From: an uncultured Flavobacterium sp.
GTDB lineage: Bacteria > Bacteroidota > Bacteroidia > Flavobacteriales > Flavobacteriaceae
DNA: 64,000 nt
Assembly (NCBI RefSeq): GCF_946478785.1
Contig: NZ_CAMLDD010000008.1
Span: 124,001-188,000, forward strand
Direction: 5' to 3'
The notes under the pieces are model-generated. The model saw only the letters and a list, made by a program, of their open reading frames with translations. It was not told the DNA's origin and did no database searches. The translations under genes and the position numbers were made by a program. Of this stretch, positions 44,263 through 52,724 are shown one piece after another (the stretch's first letter is position 1; every line of letters starts with the position of its first letter).

Positions 44263-45048
44263 ATGGAATATATAGGTTATTTTGCATCCATAATTATTGG
44301 AATCTCACTTGGCTTAATTGGCGGTGGTGGGTCTATACTTACGATTCCAATTTTAGTCTATATATTTAAGGTAAATCCTGAGCAGGCCACTTCATACTCC
44401 TTATTTATCGTGGGTATAACCTCGCTGTTTGGCAGTTACAGTCATTATAAAATGGGAAATTTAGAACTCAAATCGGCATTGTATTTTGCGATTCCGTCTG
44501 TGGTATCCATTTTGATTATTCGGGAAGTTATTTTCCCTCAAATTGCTTCTACCTTATTTTCAGTCGCATCTTATTCGGTTTCCAAAGATTTCCTGATTAT
44601 GATTATCTTCTCTATATTGATGATCACAGCAGCGATTTCGATGATTCGAAAAAACCAGCCGGAAATAAAAGCAGCAGAAACTAATTATATACAATTAAGC
44701 CTGATTGGTTTTGTGGTCGGAATCGTAACGGGATTTCTTGGTGCGGGCGGTGGATTCTTAATTATTCCTGCCCTGCTTTTTTTCGCCAAATTACCAATGA
44801 AACAAGCCGTTGGAACCTCATTATTGATTATCACTATCAATTCTATAATAGGCTTTGGAGGTGATTTATATATTGGAACCCCAATAGATTATACTTTTTT
44901 ATTAGGTATTTCGGCAATGGCACTTTTAGGAATGTTAATTGGAAGCTATCTTTCCAAAAAAATTGACGGAAGCAAACTAAAACCTGTTTTTGGCTGGTTT
45001 GTTTTGGTAATGGGACTTTATATTATTACAAAAGAAGTTTTGTTTTAA
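44263..45048 (+). CDS. Sulfite exporter TauE/SafE family permease
   Basis: 261 residues, about eight membrane segments in two halves, each opening with a glycine-rich motif (GISLGLIGGGGSILTIPILVY and GIVTGFLGAGGGFLIIPALLFF), as in the TauE/SafE family. It exports small sulfur anions such as sulfite or sulfoacetate. Position after the Crp/Fnr gene and near persulfide genes supports sulfite export after persulfide oxidation. Confidence 0.88.
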   Translation: MEYIGYFASIIIGISLGLIGGGGSILTIPILVYIFKVNPEQATSYSLFIVGITSLFGSYSHYKMGNLELKSALYFAIPSVVSILIIREVIFPQIASTLFSVASYSVSKDFLIMIIFSILMITAAISMIRKNQPEIKAAETNYIQLSLIGFVVGIVTGFLGAGGGFLIIPALLFFAKLPMKQAVGTSLLIITINSIIGFGGDLYIGTPIDYTFLLGISAMALLGMLIGSYLSKKIDGSKLKPVFGWFVLVMGLYIITKEVLF

Positions 45049-45067
45049 GGGGTAAGATTGATGTTTT

Positions 45068-45175
45068 GGGCGTTCCCTACGGTCGGGCTATCCGCTATAT
45101 TCCCGATTAACAAAAACTACGGCTGAAAAAGCCTTGTTTTTCTAAATCGGGAGATGCCGCTTCTATCCCTAACGC
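45068..45175 (+). repeat. Structured intergenic element, copy 1
   Basis: GGGCGTTCC and GTCGGGCTATCCGC open the element, and CTATCCCTAACGC closes it; GCGTT pairs with AACGC. The centre is a long hairpin (CCCGATT...AATCGGG, with AAAAAC/GTTTTT and GGCT/AGCC). It begins 20 bases after the TauE stop. Copies 2 and 3 are at 51080 and 57926. Confidence 0.8.
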
Positions 45176-45377
45176 ATACTTGGTTAAATAGAAGTTTTTA
45201 GGTTTAAACATACTTTTTTCAAAGCACATAGACAAGGTGTAAAACATTGGGTAAAATTGTTTTATATTAGCCTAAGAAATGCTTTTCTTTCATGAACATT
45301 ATTTGTAAGTAAATGTATTTCAACATCTTTCTGTATAAAAAAACAATTAAGCATAGACAAAATATAAAACAATTACA
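45176..45377. other. Spacer before the small membrane protein
   Basis: AT-rich with no clear promoter box, gene or repeat. Confidence 0.3.
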
Positions 45378-45755
45378 ATGAAAACTATAGTATTTATATG
45401 TGGACTTTATAACATTGCATTTGCACTTTTCCACACTGGTTTTTGGAAAATATTTCATTGGAATACCGAGTTGAAAAAATTAAGTTTTGCCAACAAAGCG
45501 ATAATGCAAATTCTAAACATCCAAATCATTTATTATTTTGTTTTTACTGCAGTCATTTGTTTTGCTTTTCCAACAGAGCTTTTAACAACAAAACCTGGGA
45601 ATTGTTTTTTCGCAGGAACTTCAATATTCTGGCTAATTAGAACAATACAACAATTCATTTTTTTAAGAGCAAATCACTACAAAATACATGTTTTAACATT
45701 CATTTTTTTAATAGGAACCATTTTATTTTCCCTGCCTGTAATTTTAAAAATATAA
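45378..45755 (+). CDS. Small membrane protein of unknown function
   Basis: 125 residues with four predicted membrane segments (about 2-20, 45-65, 77-95, 102-122). Charged turns such as KIFHWNTELKK separate them. It is not recognised with confidence; the layout resembles small four-helix DUF proteins of Bacteroidetes. It is 48 bases ahead of the DUF3052-type gene and may be co-transcribed with it. Confidence 0.65.
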   Translation: MKTIVFICGLYNIAFALFHTGFWKIFHWNTELKKLSFANKAIMQILNIQIIYYFVFTAVICFAFPTELLTTKPGNCFFAGTSIFWLIRTIQQFIFLRANHYKIHVLTFIFLIGTILFSLPVILKI

Positions 45756-45803
45756 ATAAAGGCGCCGCAAGACAACTAAAATCAACTAGTAAAAAATGAA
45801 ATA

Positions 45804-46235
45804 ATGGAAAGATCAGTAGCTGAAAAAATGGGCATAAAAGAAAACACTAAAGCAATTTTTGTTAATTCTGATGAAGAAGCTATCAAAAATATTAAGCTTC
45901 CTATACTTGATATTGCGGCCAAATTAGATAGTGATTTCGATTATATTCATCTCTTTGTAAAAAAGCAATCTGAGTTCATTAAACACTTCCCAAAACTAAA
46001 AGAGCATTTAAAACCAACTGGAATGTTATGGGTTTCCTGGCCAAAAGGTGGAAAACTGAAAACAGACCTCAACATCAAAACCGTAATAAAACTAGGATAT
46101 GACTTCGGACTTGTTGAAAGCACTTGTTTAAGCATTAACGAAACCTGGTCAGGATTGAAATTTACACATCCTAAAAAAGGAAAAGTATATAATAACAGCT
46201 ACGGTAAATTGAATGATAGTAACAAAACCGACTGA
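45804..46235 (+). CDS. DUF3052-like protein
   Basis: 143 residues. GIKENTKAIFVNSDEEAIK at the start, then FDYIHLFVKKQSEFIKHFPKLKEHLKPTGMLWVSWPKGGKLKTDLN and LVESTCLSINETWSGLKFTHPKK, match the DUF3052 family of small Rossmann-like proteins. Function unknown. It precedes an AraC-type regulator by 11 bases. Confidence 0.75.
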   Translation: MERSVAEKMGIKENTKAIFVNSDEEAIKNIKLPILDIAAKLDSDFDYIHLFVKKQSEFIKHFPKLKEHLKPTGMLWVSWPKGGKLKTDLNIKTVIKLGYDFGLVESTCLSINETWSGLKFTHPKKGKVYNNSYGKLNDSNKTD

Positions 46236-46246
46236 TTCAAAAAATT

Positions 46247-47068
46247 ATGACAGAAAACAATCCTGAATACAACAACTTTAGAATCCCGGTGCCAACCAGA
46301 TTTGAAGAAGTATTTACTCATTTTTATTTTGCCGAAAACAAATCAGGTGAGCTCATCAACAAAACATTATTACCATCTTATCAAACCATTTTGATTTTCA
46401 ATTTCGGAACAAAACCCTATTTACTTACCAAACAAAATACCCGAATAGAAGTAGATAAATACCTTATGATTGGCCCAATAAAACAGGCTTTTGATTATGT
46501 ATTACCGCCAAATACTGAAATGCTTACTGTCAATTTTAAAGATGATGCCTTTTATCGTTTCTTTGGCAGCACTGCTATTTCAGAAAATTTGCCAATGAAT
46601 CCTGAAGATTTGGTAAATGATGATTGCTTTGGTATTTTGTGGCATGAACTTAGCAAAATGAATAACACTAATCAAAGAGTTGATCACATTCTTAAATTTA
46701 GTGAACCTTACCTGGTAAACAGAAATAAAATTGCCGAACAATTATCCAACTTTAAGGAACAATCCTTAAATCCTATAAAATGGGTTGCGAGTCAAAACAG
46801 CCAGACCGAACGCAATATGCAGCTCCAGCATAAAAAACACTTTGGCTATTCATCCAAAGAGCATAATCGCTACGAAAGATTTTTAAAAACTATCGAACTC
46901 ATTCAAAACCTGACTGCCTCAACTTCAAAAATAGACTGGTTAGAAATTGTAACCGAATGTGGTTATTATGACCAAAGTCAGCTCATAAAAGATTTTAAGT
47001 ACTACCTCAATCTTAGTCCGACTAAATACCTCAAATTCCAACAGGATATTTGTAATCCAATATCCTGA
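46247..47068 (+). CDS. AraC-family transcriptional regulator
   Basis: 273 residues. The N-terminal part (about 1-150) is cupin-like, and the C-terminal 100 residues carry an AraC helix-turn-helix (IDWLEIVTECGYYDQSQLIKDFKYYLNLSPTKYLKFQ). The first helix-turn-helix is less typical. It probably regulates the following flavodoxin-fold oxidoreductase. Its ligand is unknown. Confidence 0.87.
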   Translation: MTENNPEYNNFRIPVPTRFEEVFTHFYFAENKSGELINKTLLPSYQTILIFNFGTKPYLLTKQNTRIEVDKYLMIGPIKQAFDYVLPPNTEMLTVNFKDDAFYRFFGSTAISENLPMNPEDLVNDDCFGILWHELSKMNNTNQRVDHILKFSEPYLVNRNKIAEQLSNFKEQSLNPIKWVASQNSQTERNMQLQHKKHFGYSSKEHNRYERFLKTIELIQNLTASTSKIDWLEIVTECGYYDQSQLIKDFKYYLNLSPTKYLKFQQDICNPIS

Positions 47069-47137
47069 TTTCGTTTTCTTACAATTCCAATAATGGCATC
47101 CTACATTTGTTTCATCAAATTATAAAAATATAAAACG

Positions 47138-47707
47138 ATGAAACATCTTATTATTTATTCCCATCCCAATCCAAACAGCTTAAACAGCTATTTAAAAAAT
47201 GTTGTAACAGAACATCTACAGGAAAACAATCACGAAGTAGTAATTCGGGATTTATACGCACTGAACTTTAACCCTGTTCTTTCCTTCGAAGACATGGCAG
47301 GTCAATTAAGCGGATTAGTATCCGAAGATGTAAAAAAAGAACAAGACTTCATTACCTGGGCAGATTGCATCACATTTATTCACCCCATTTGGTGGACAGG
47401 CTTACCTGCCATACTGAAAGGTTATATCGACCGCGTTTTCAGCTATGGTTTTGCCTACCGTTACGATCAGGGCATTCAAAAAGGACTACTGGCTGGCAAG
47501 AAAGCAGTTATCATCAACACCCATGGAAAATCAAAAGCAGAATATCATGAAATCGGAATGGATAAGGCATTACTGCTGACTTCTGACAAAGGAATTTACA
47601 CTTACTCAGGACTAGATGTTTTAGAACATTTCTTTTTTGACAAAGCAGACAAATCCGTTACAGAACATTTGGACAATTGGACCAATCAAATCAAAAACAC
47701 TTATTAA
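47138..47707 (+). CDS. NAD(P)H-dependent quinone/flavodoxin-fold oxidoreductase
   Basis: 189 residues with a flavodoxin-like fold. IYSHPNPNSLNSYL binds FMN/FAD phosphate and IHPIWWTGLPAILKGYIDRVFSYGFAY is the NQO1/KefF/MdaB signature. It reduces quinones or electrophiles by two-electron transfer. It follows the AraC gene and precedes a DUF4260 gene by 32 bases. Confidence 0.9.
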   Translation: MKHLIIYSHPNPNSLNSYLKNVVTEHLQENNHEVVIRDLYALNFNPVLSFEDMAGQLSGLVSEDVKKEQDFITWADCITFIHPIWWTGLPAILKGYIDRVFSYGFAYRYDQGIQKGLLAGKKAVIINTHGKSKAEYHEIGMDKALLLTSDKGIYTYSGLDVLEHFFFDKADKSVTEHLDNWTNQIKNTY

Positions 47708-47739
47708 TCAGTATTTATAACTTTTAAAAAACAACAATT

Positions 47740-48093
47740 ATGGAAATTTTAATTCAAATAGAAGAACTAATAATGTTTCTTGGATGCATCTATTTATTTT
47801 CACGTTTAAACCTGAAATGGTGGTGGTTTCCTGCCCTTTTGCTTCTACCCGATCTGGCAATGATAGGTTATGCTTTTAATTCTACAGTAGGAGCAGTTGT
47901 CTACAACATAATCCATTTTAAAGGAACTGCCGTAGCCATTGGACTTTACGGATTGGCAAAAGAAAACCGAAAACTAATGCTTATAGGAATAATATTGCTG
48001 GCACATGCAACGATGGACAGAGCAATTGGCACAGGCCTAAAATACTTTGACGGATTTTGGCATACAAGTTTAAGTACAGAATCTTTTTTGTAG
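47740..48093 (+). CDS. DUF4260 small membrane protein
   Basis: 117 residues with three or four hydrophobic segments. LNLKWWWFPALLLLPDLAMIGYAFNSTVGAVVYNIIHFKG and AHATMDRAIGTGLKYFDGFWHTSLS match the DUF4260 family. Function unknown. It converges with the secreted gene at 48097, three bases away, with no visible terminator between them. Confidence 0.82.
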   Translation: MEILIQIEELIMFLGCIYLFSRLNLKWWWFPALLLLPDLAMIGYAFNSTVGAVVYNIIHFKGTAVAIGLYGLAKENRKLMLIGIILLAHATMDRAIGTGLKYFDGFWHTSLSTESFL

Positions 48094-48096
48094 TTA

Positions 48097-48672
48097 TCAG
48101 TTTGTAATTACAACCGATTTTATTTCCAGTAATGCTCCCGAAGCAGGATTATAATTAACAAAATTGAATTTGCAAAGGTTATGGATATTCAAAAGTTTTC
48201 CGTTTGGTAATCCGTCCTGCCTGAAATGAGCCCATGGAATTTTTATGGTTTTGAATCTATTGGGAGATGCAGGCAAATCAACTCTTGGGTGAGATCCTCC
48301 ATGAACACAGTCGGTTCCTGTTACATCTGCTTCGCGTGCTTGTAATTTAATGTGTTGGGTCGATTTATACGTAATCTTTACAAAACGGGAATTATTAGAT
48401 AAAGTAGTAACAACTTCATCATTAAATGCTGATGATGTGATTACTACATTCAGTTCAATTTCGCCAACAGGATTGTCATTAGCAGTTACCCTGATAACAC
48501 CTTCTTTTTGCCTTATAGCATTAATTATTTCGTGATTTTCCTTTACAGGTCCTGCAATCTGCCAAACATTTGATGGAACAAGATCTAAATCTGATTTCAG
48601 GATTGCTTCAGGAAGAATAAAACCCGAAGCCATAAAAAAAATTGTAATTAAGATGATTGTTTGCCGAATCAT
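48097..48672 (-). CDS. Exported protein of unknown function
   Basis: 191 residues with an N-terminal signal (MIRQTIILITIFFMASGFILPEA). The rest is rich in beta-strand and resembles a carbohydrate-binding or galactose-binding sandwich (RFVKITYKSTQHIKLQ; FKTIKIPWAHFRQDGLPNGKLLNIHNLCKFNFVNYNPASGALLEIKSVVI). Two cysteines (in TDCVHG and NLCKF) could form a disulfide. No enzyme motif is seen and the gene stands alone. Confidence 0.7.
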   Translation of the reverse strand: MIRQTIILITIFFMASGFILPEAILKSDLDLVPSNVWQIAGPVKENHEIINAIRQKEGVIRVTANDNPVGEIELNVVITSSAFNDEVVTTLSNNSRFVKITYKSTQHIKLQAREADVTGTDCVHGGSHPRVDLPASPNRFKTIKIPWAHFRQDGLPNGKLLNIHNLCKFNFVNYNPASGALLEIKSVVITN

Positions 48673-48792
48673 AAGGAGTAAGTTGTTTATTTATTAAAAC
48701 CAAATTTACTTTTTTATAGTCTAATTTGAATAGCATGGATTACAAATCCGCTATTAGAGTACAATAAATGAAAGAAATAAAGTTGTGAAAAG

Positions 48793-49167
48793 TTACTGCG
48801 AATCACTTTCAGGATTCAAACGTTTTAAAATAACAGATCGTAAGTGTTCACCATTTTCATCACCCCAATTTCCTAAAACAGAAATAACCGGAATTAATGT
48901 CTTCCCAAATTCAGTAAGACTATATTCTACTTTTGGAGGCACAACAGGATAAATTTTTCTTGTAATTAATTCGTGATCTTCCAATTCCTTTAACTGAATA
49001 TTCAAAACCCTACGCGAAGCATCGGGGATTTTCCGCTGTAATTCACTCGGGCGTTTGTGTCCTTCGTTTATAAACCACAGCAAACGGATTTTCCATTTGC
49101 CATACAGCACTTCGCCAATCAGGTCAAGGCCGCAATTCAGGTTCGGTAAAATTTTTCTCTCGTACAT
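48793..49167 (-). CDS. HxlR-family winged-helix regulator
   Basis: 124 residues. YGKWKIRLLWFINEGHKRPSELQRKIPDASRRVLNIQLKELEDHELITRKIYPVVPPKVEYSLTEFGKTLIPVI is the whole HxlR domain. It has one Cys near the start (LNCGLD), as in HypR/YodB-type thiol sensors. It diverges from the short-chain dehydrogenase gene at 49289, its likely target. Confidence 0.9.
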   Translation of the reverse strand: MYERKILPNLNCGLDLIGEVLYGKWKIRLLWFINEGHKRPSELQRKIPDASRRVLNIQLKELEDHELITRKIYPVVPPKVEYSLTEFGKTLIPVISVLGNWGDENGEHLRSVILKRLNPESDSQ

Positions 49168-49288
49168 ATCGTAAAATTATAACTATGTTCGAAATTGTGC
49201 AATAGGGGAAAAATTTATCCCTATGCAATTCGTATTTCCGTACTTGTGCAATCTGCACATATGGCTGAGATTTGTAAAAAAAACAATT

Positions 49289-50083
49289 ATGAATCAGTAT
49301 TTTAATTTCAACAACGAGTTATCAGGACAGGTTGCCTTGGTAACAGGAGGTACAAAAGGCGCTGGAAAAGCTATAGCAGAACGACTGCAGAATGCCGGTG
49401 CAACAGTAATCATAACCGCAAGAAACAAACCTGAGAAGGAAATCGCCAACCAGTATTTTATTTCGGCAGATTTGAGTAAACCCGAAGGAACCAAAAAAGT
49501 AGCTGAAGAAGTTTTAGCAAAATTTGGCAAACTTGATATCCTTATAAATTCTCTTGGAGGATCCGAAACCAATGCCGGCGGTTTTGCAGTGCTGACAGAT
49601 GAAGACTGGCTACAAACTATTCAAACCAACTTATTGGCACCCGTTCGATTAGACCGAGCTTTTTTACCACAAATGCTCGCAAATAAAAGTGGTGTTATCA
49701 TTCACATTGCATCCATTCAGGGAAGACTGCCTTTATACGATTCGACTTTGCCTTATGCTACCGCAAAAGCAGGACTTATCAACTACAGCAAAGGTTTGTC
49801 AAAAGAAGTTTCGCCTAAAGGAATTCGGGTTTTAACCGTTTCGCCTGGCTGGATTATGACGGATTCTTCCAAACGAATGATGGAAAGAATTTCTGAAAGT
49901 TCAGACATTTCAATAGAACAAGCCACGCAAAGCGTAATGGATGCCTTAGGCGGAATCCCTTTTGGACGGCCTGCAAAGCCTGAAGAAATTGGCGAATTTG
50001 TTGGCTTTTTGGTGTCGCCAAGAGCTAACTATCTCACAGGAACTGAGTATGTAATTGACGGTGGAACGATTCCCACCATTTAA
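49289..50083 (+). CDS. Short-chain dehydrogenase/reductase
   Basis: 264 residues from the ATG at 49289. TGGTKGAGKAIAERL binds the dinucleotide, NSLGG replaces NNAG, YATAKAG carries the catalytic Tyr and Lys, and GTEYVIDGGT closes the domain. An in-frame ATG at 49223 adds 22 hydrophobic residues foreign to the family, and the AT-rich leader before 49289 is typical, so the later start is chosen. Divergent to HxlR and followed by NTF2-like and SRPBCC genes. Substrate unknown. Confidence 0.85.
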   Translation: MNQYFNFNNELSGQVALVTGGTKGAGKAIAERLQNAGATVIITARNKPEKEIANQYFISADLSKPEGTKKVAEEVLAKFGKLDILINSLGGSETNAGGFAVLTDEDWLQTIQTNLLAPVRLDRAFLPQMLANKSGVIIHIASIQGRLPLYDSTLPYATAKAGLINYSKGLSKEVSPKGIRVLTVSPGWIMTDSSKRMMERISESSDISIEQATQSVMDALGGIPFGRPAKPEEIGEFVGFLVSPRANYLTGTEYVIDGGTIPTI

Positions 50084-50103
50084 TAACTTTAAAAACAAAT
50101 ACT

Positions 50104-50418
50104 ATGAACTTACCCAATGTAATCGCAGATTTAGCAGCAGCTCAAAACAATTTTGACAGTCTGGCGTATGCAAATTGTTTTTCTGAAACAGCTATGGTTT
50201 TTGACGAAGGAAAAACACATACAGGAAAAACAGCCATAAAAAACTGGATTGAAAAAGCCAATCAGGAATACAAAGCAGTCATGAAACCACTGGAATATTC
50301 AGCAGGTGAGCAGACTTTAGAAGCCGAGATTTCAGGAAATTTTGCTGGTAGCCCTATTGTGCTTACCTATCAATTTGAACTTAAAGACGGACAAATCCAA
50401 TCGCTTAAAATTGGCTGA
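50104..50418 (+). CDS. NTF2/SnoaL-like small protein
   Basis: 104 residues with the cone-shaped NTF2-like fold pattern: DLAAAQNNFDSLAYANCFSETAMVFDEGKTHTGKTAIKNWIEKA and a C-terminal beta sheet. It is 20 bases after the dehydrogenase and probably in its operon. Proteins of this kind bind or isomerise small hydrophobic compounds, but no catalytic residue can be named. Confidence 0.82.
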   Translation: MNLPNVIADLAAAQNNFDSLAYANCFSETAMVFDEGKTHTGKTAIKNWIEKANQEYKAVMKPLEYSAGEQTLEAEISGNFAGSPIVLTYQFELKDGQIQSLKIG

Positions 50419-50609
50419 TCAAATGTTTAAGGAAATAGAGCTTTAAAACTGATTTCAAGGAAAACCATATTTAAATTGTAATGTTTTTTAATTTTAAATA
50501 TGGTTTCCCTACGAAATACGTAACTTTAATTACTGCAGCTGTACAATTTATTTTTTCAGGCTCCATCAAAAAACAATTACAGCAAACAGAGAACCCTAAA
50601 GAGAATGTT

Positions 50610-51005
50610 ATGACTTTTCAAACAACCAACATTAGCATATCAATTGACAATTCGAAAGAAAAAGTATATCAGTTTGCATCCAATCCTGAGAATTTTCCAA
50701 AGTGGCTGACTTTTTTAAAATCGGTTTCAAAAAAATCGAATACTATCTGGAATGCCGAATCAGATTTAGGAAATATTGAAATAGAATTAACTCCGGAAAA
50801 TGAATTCGGAATCATCGATCACAAAGTGAAACTGCCTGATGGCACACAAGTGTATAACCCATTACGAGTTATTGAAAATGGAAAAGGAAGCAAAGTCATA
50901 TTCACTTTATACAAAATGCCGGATAAAACAGAGGAAGAATTTAACGCAGATGCTAATTTGGTAAAAACTGATTTAAAGGTTTTAAAAGATATTTTGGAAA
51001 AGTAA
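50610..51005 (+). CDS. SRPBCC-family lipid/ligand-binding protein
   Basis: 131 residues from the ATG at 50610. ISISIDNSKEKVYQFASNPENFPKWLTFLKSV is the usual START-like (polyketide cyclase 2) opening. The longer frame from 50481 adds 43 residues that do not fit the family. It probably binds a hydrophobic ligand. It follows the NTF2-like gene by 191 bases. Confidence 0.75.
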   Translation: MTFQTTNISISIDNSKEKVYQFASNPENFPKWLTFLKSVSKKSNTIWNAESDLGNIEIELTPENEFGIIDHKVKLPDGTQVYNPLRVIENGKGSKVIFTLYKMPDKTEEEFNADANLVKTDLKVLKDILEK

Positions 51006-51079
51006 TTTAAAAACCTTCTTTCTGAAATAATCTAATGCTCTATGCTCTCTCATTTGATAAATAAAAAAGAATGCTATTT

Positions 51080-51171
51080 TGGGCGTTACCTACGGCCGGG
51101 CTATCCGCTATATCTTTTTGTTTTTAAAGGAAAAACAAAAAGGATACCGCTGCTATCCCTAACGCATATCA
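51080..51171 (+). repeat. Structured intergenic element, copy 2
   Basis: GGGCGTTACC, GGCCGGGCTATCCGC and the closing CTATCCCTAACGC. GCGTTA pairs exactly with TAACGC. The central hairpin (TCTTTTTGTTTTT against AAAAACAAAAAGGA) differs in sequence from copy 1 but keeps its form. It lies between convergent genes. Confidence 0.78.
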
Positions 51172-51193
51172 GGCATAAGAGAGTTTTGATTAT

Positions 51194-51580
51194 CTATTCT
51201 TTCCAATGCTTAATTACATCTTTATTATCCAATATAAATTTTTCCTTATTTCTATATACTGTAATAATTGTTTCTCCCTTTTTCTTCACAAGAGAATCTC
51301 CCCTTTTTATTTTAGACCAAAACTCACCTGTAATACTAATCTGGAATTTATCTTTTAAATATAAAGTTGGATTATTATGATTATTCTTATCGTAATCTTT
51401 AAAAACTACAATTCCATGATAACTTTCATCTAAAATATTTTTGAGTGATATATTGATTCTGTCTTTTTCAGAATCTAAAATAACAAATTTCACTAAAAGA
51501 AACAGTGCAAATATGCCAATAACAATATTTAAAAGATATTTTAGCTGCATATTTGACAACTCAAAAGCTTCATTTTTCAT
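51194..51580 (-). CDS. Small membrane-anchored protein of unknown function
   Basis: 128 residues with one membrane segment near 12-32 (YLLNIVIGIFALFLLVKFVIL), followed by a beta-rich soluble part (ISLKNILDESYHGIVVFKDYDKNN, FWSKIKRGDSLVKKKGETIITVYRN). It resembles small Flavobacterium proteins with no named function. Transcribed after nothing in particular; the cyd operon lies upstream on the same strand but with 65 bases between. Confidence 0.6.
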   Translation of the reverse strand: MKNEAFELSNMQLKYLLNIVIGIFALFLLVKFVILDSEKDRINISLKNILDESYHGIVVFKDYDKNNHNNPTLYLKDKFQISITGEFWSKIKRGDSLVKKKGETIITVYRNKEKFILDNKDVIKHWKE

Positions 51581-51645
51581 TATAACTTTTATTTTGTTTA
51601 AATAGTCGATAATTCACAAATCAATTCGTGAATTCGTAGCTAAAA

Positions 51646-52722
51646 TCAATGCTCCCCATACCCAACATCATCCATCTTCCCACTAAAAACACGATACTGA
51701 ATAACGAAATAAACAATCACCAAAAACAAAGCGATAAAAAACCAGTTAAGTCCTGCATTTAATCCATATTCTCCCGCAGCAGTGTTATAAATCGTTAACG
51801 AAGGATTTACTTTATTCGTCGAAGGCAAAACATTCGGGAAAATTGAAACGGCTGTTGAGGCAAATCCTCCCACTAAAAACAAACTTGAAAATAGAAATCC
51901 CAAACCGTCTTTTTGGTACGAACGCACTTTGAACAATCCTATAATTCCAACAAAAGCCATTAAAGGAAAAAACCAAAGAATCGGGTTTTCTACAAAATTA
52001 TGAAACGGTTCCGGCTCGATAAAATGCCAGATCTGCAAAGAAATGCAAACCAAAATCAACAAGACGATATTCAGTTTAAAAACTACATTTTTAAGCTGTG
52101 TATTTAAAGCCGAATTGGTTTTAAAAATAATCCAATTTGCCCCGTGAATGGTTAAAGCCACAACACTAACAACGCCTAAAAATATAGTAAACCAATCGAT
52201 AATACCCAATTCATTAGCTTTTGGACTAAAAGTTGGATTCCACAATGGCAAAAAGAAAAAATGAGGTTCCTGAGTCGAAACGCCATTTTCAACCATTCCG
52301 AGGTTGACACCACGAACGATATTTCCCAAAGCAATTCCGAAGAATAAAGCCAAAAGCAAACTCGCTATTCCAAAAGCCTTATCCCAAATTGCTTCCCACA
52401 TGTGATGATGAACCTGACCGCGCATTTCTAATCCGATAGCACGGAAAATCAACAGCCATAAAATCATAATCAAAGGCAGATAAAATCCGCTGAAAGATGA
52501 CGCATATAAAGTAGGGAAAGCAAAAAACAAAACACCTCCGGCAGCGATAATCCAGACTTCGTTGGCATCCCAAAATGGACCAATGGAGTTTGTGATTGCT
52601 TTTTTATCTTTTTCGGTTTTGGCCAAAAACAAATGAATAATTCCTGCTCCAAAATCATAACCGTCCAATACAATATAAACGGCCAGAATTCCCATTAAAA
52701 CTACGTACCAAAAAAATTCCAT
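51646..52722 (-). CDS. cydB: Cytochrome bd quinol oxidase subunit II
   Basis: 358 residues, eight to nine membrane segments. The start MEFFWYVVLMGILAVYIVLDGYDFGAGIIHLF carries the conserved DGYDFG, followed by GPFWDANEVWIIAAGGVLFFAFP. It stabilises the heme centre of CydA. Two bases separate it from cydA. No cydX gene could be recognised after it. Confidence 0.96.
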   Translation of the reverse strand: MEFFWYVVLMGILAVYIVLDGYDFGAGIIHLFLAKTEKDKKAITNSIGPFWDANEVWIIAAGGVLFFAFPTLYASSFSGFYLPLIMILWLLIFRAIGLEMRGQVHHHMWEAIWDKAFGIASLLLALFFGIALGNIVRGVNLGMVENGVSTQEPHFFFLPLWNPTFSPKANELGIIDWFTIFLGVVSVVALTIHGANWIIFKTNSALNTQLKNVVFKLNIVLLILVCISLQIWHFIEPEPFHNFVENPILWFFPLMAFVGIIGLFKVRSYQKDGLGFLFSSLFLVGGFASTAVSIFPNVLPSTNKVNPSLTIYNTAAGEYGLNAGLNWFFIALFLVIVYFVIQYRVFSGKMDDVGYGEH

Positions 52723-52724
52723 AC

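Noticed and set aside
44178..44369. A 63-residue plus-strand frame overlapping the TauE start
   Set aside because: The TauE frame has the conserved glycine motifs and fits the family from its first residue; this frame is a shadow.
45267..45458. A 63-residue minus-strand open frame
   Set aside because: It overlaps the start of the plus-strand small membrane gene and shows no promoter or recognisable domain.
49223..49288. N-terminal extension of the short-chain dehydrogenase
   Set aside because: The added residues are foreign to the family, and an AT-rich leader precedes the ATG at 49289.
50481..50609. N-terminal extension of the SRPBCC protein
   Set aside because: The family domain starts at 50610; the extension reads like untranslated leader.
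51042..51380. A 112-residue plus-strand open frame
   Set aside because: It runs through copy 2 of the structured element and then antisense to the small membrane protein; composition is not protein-like.
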